DNA from: Peptococcaceae bacterium | Lineage (GTDB): Bacteria; Bacillota; Peptococcia; DRI-13; UBA5745 | Assembly: GCA_031264885.1 (NCBI GenBank) | Contig: JAISDM010000240.1 | Location: 1-12,131, forward strand | Reading direction: 5' to 3' | Length of the DNA stretch: 12,131 bases | Shown: positions 12,074-12,131 of the stretch, piece by piece | How the letters are laid out: every line of letters starts with the position of its first letter | Numbering within the stretch: position 1 is the stretch's first letter | Position numbers and translations under genes: made by a program | The notes under the pieces: model-generated | Seen by the model: only the letters and a program-made list of their open reading frames with translations | Databases searched by the model: none | Told to the model about the DNA's origin: nothing

Positions 12074-12131
12074 GCGGATTCCCCATCGAATCCCCGCCCA
12101 AACGCCGTCTTTTTCGCAAGCGCCTGTTTTT

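Noticed and set aside
12074..12131. Possible terminator after the DUF1858 gene
   Set aside because: GGATTC/GAATCC gives only a 6-bp stem not followed by a U-run. Later T-runs have no good stem within the window.

Overview
The window looks like a chromosomal segment of an anaerobic Firmicute, most likely a clostridial-type bacterium. The evidence is strong AGGAGG ribosome-binding sites, sigma-A-like promoters (TTGACA/TATAAT type), the Firmicute pairing of a DnaD-domain protein with a zinc-finger DnaC/DnaI-like helicase loader, a PerR-type Fur regulator, an Asp23/Gls24 domain, and a DUF1858 redox-disulfide protein typical of anaerobes. No rRNA, tRNA, CRISPR array, integrase or transposase was found.

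Layout. (1) At 1-300, leftward: the first codons of an unidentified gene, preceded by a 52-aa VapB-like antitoxin that has lost its middle section but keeps a good promoter overlapped by two inverted repeats. (2) At 340-550: no gene, but several palindromic repeat elements. (3) At 583-5222, rightward: a transporter operon with a strong promoter, a structured leader holding a 19-codon ORF, a GPH (MelB-type) sugar:cation symporter, and a complete TRAP transporter in the order small permease, large permease, binding lipoprotein. No catabolic gene accompanies it. (4) At 5223-5470: convergent intergenic space filled with palindromes. One composite repeat here is the inverted partner of the one before the operon, so the operon sits between inverted copies (36/37 bases match). 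(5) At 8651-5471, leftward: perR, a P-loop NTPase fused to an Asp23 domain, a DnaD protein and a DnaC-like helicase loader, tightly packed. (6) At 8713-8779: a paired copy of the same palindrome; it supplies the stop codon and last residues of the neighbouring flavoprotein. (7) At 11744-8747, leftward: DUF1015 protein, GNAT acetyltransferase and HI0933-family flavoprotein, joined by 7- and 13-base overlaps. (8) At 11876-12073, rightward: a DUF1858 protein. Its promoter and that of the DUF1015 operon share the same -10 bases.

How the parts work together. The TRAP and GPH systems are secondary importers driven by cation gradients, probably for related sugars or sugar acids, though the substrate cannot be read from the sequence. 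The perR-NTPase/Asp23-DnaD-DnaC block joins peroxide or metal sensing, a possible envelope-associated ATPase and replication initiation in one transcription direction; this is the most interesting gene set here. The DUF1015/GNAT/flavoprotein operon and the DUF1858 gene have no clear shared pathway. The unusual features of the window are mainly its dispersed palindromes and what they did to their neighbours, the NTPase-Asp23 fusion, the decayed antitoxin and the shared divergent promoter.
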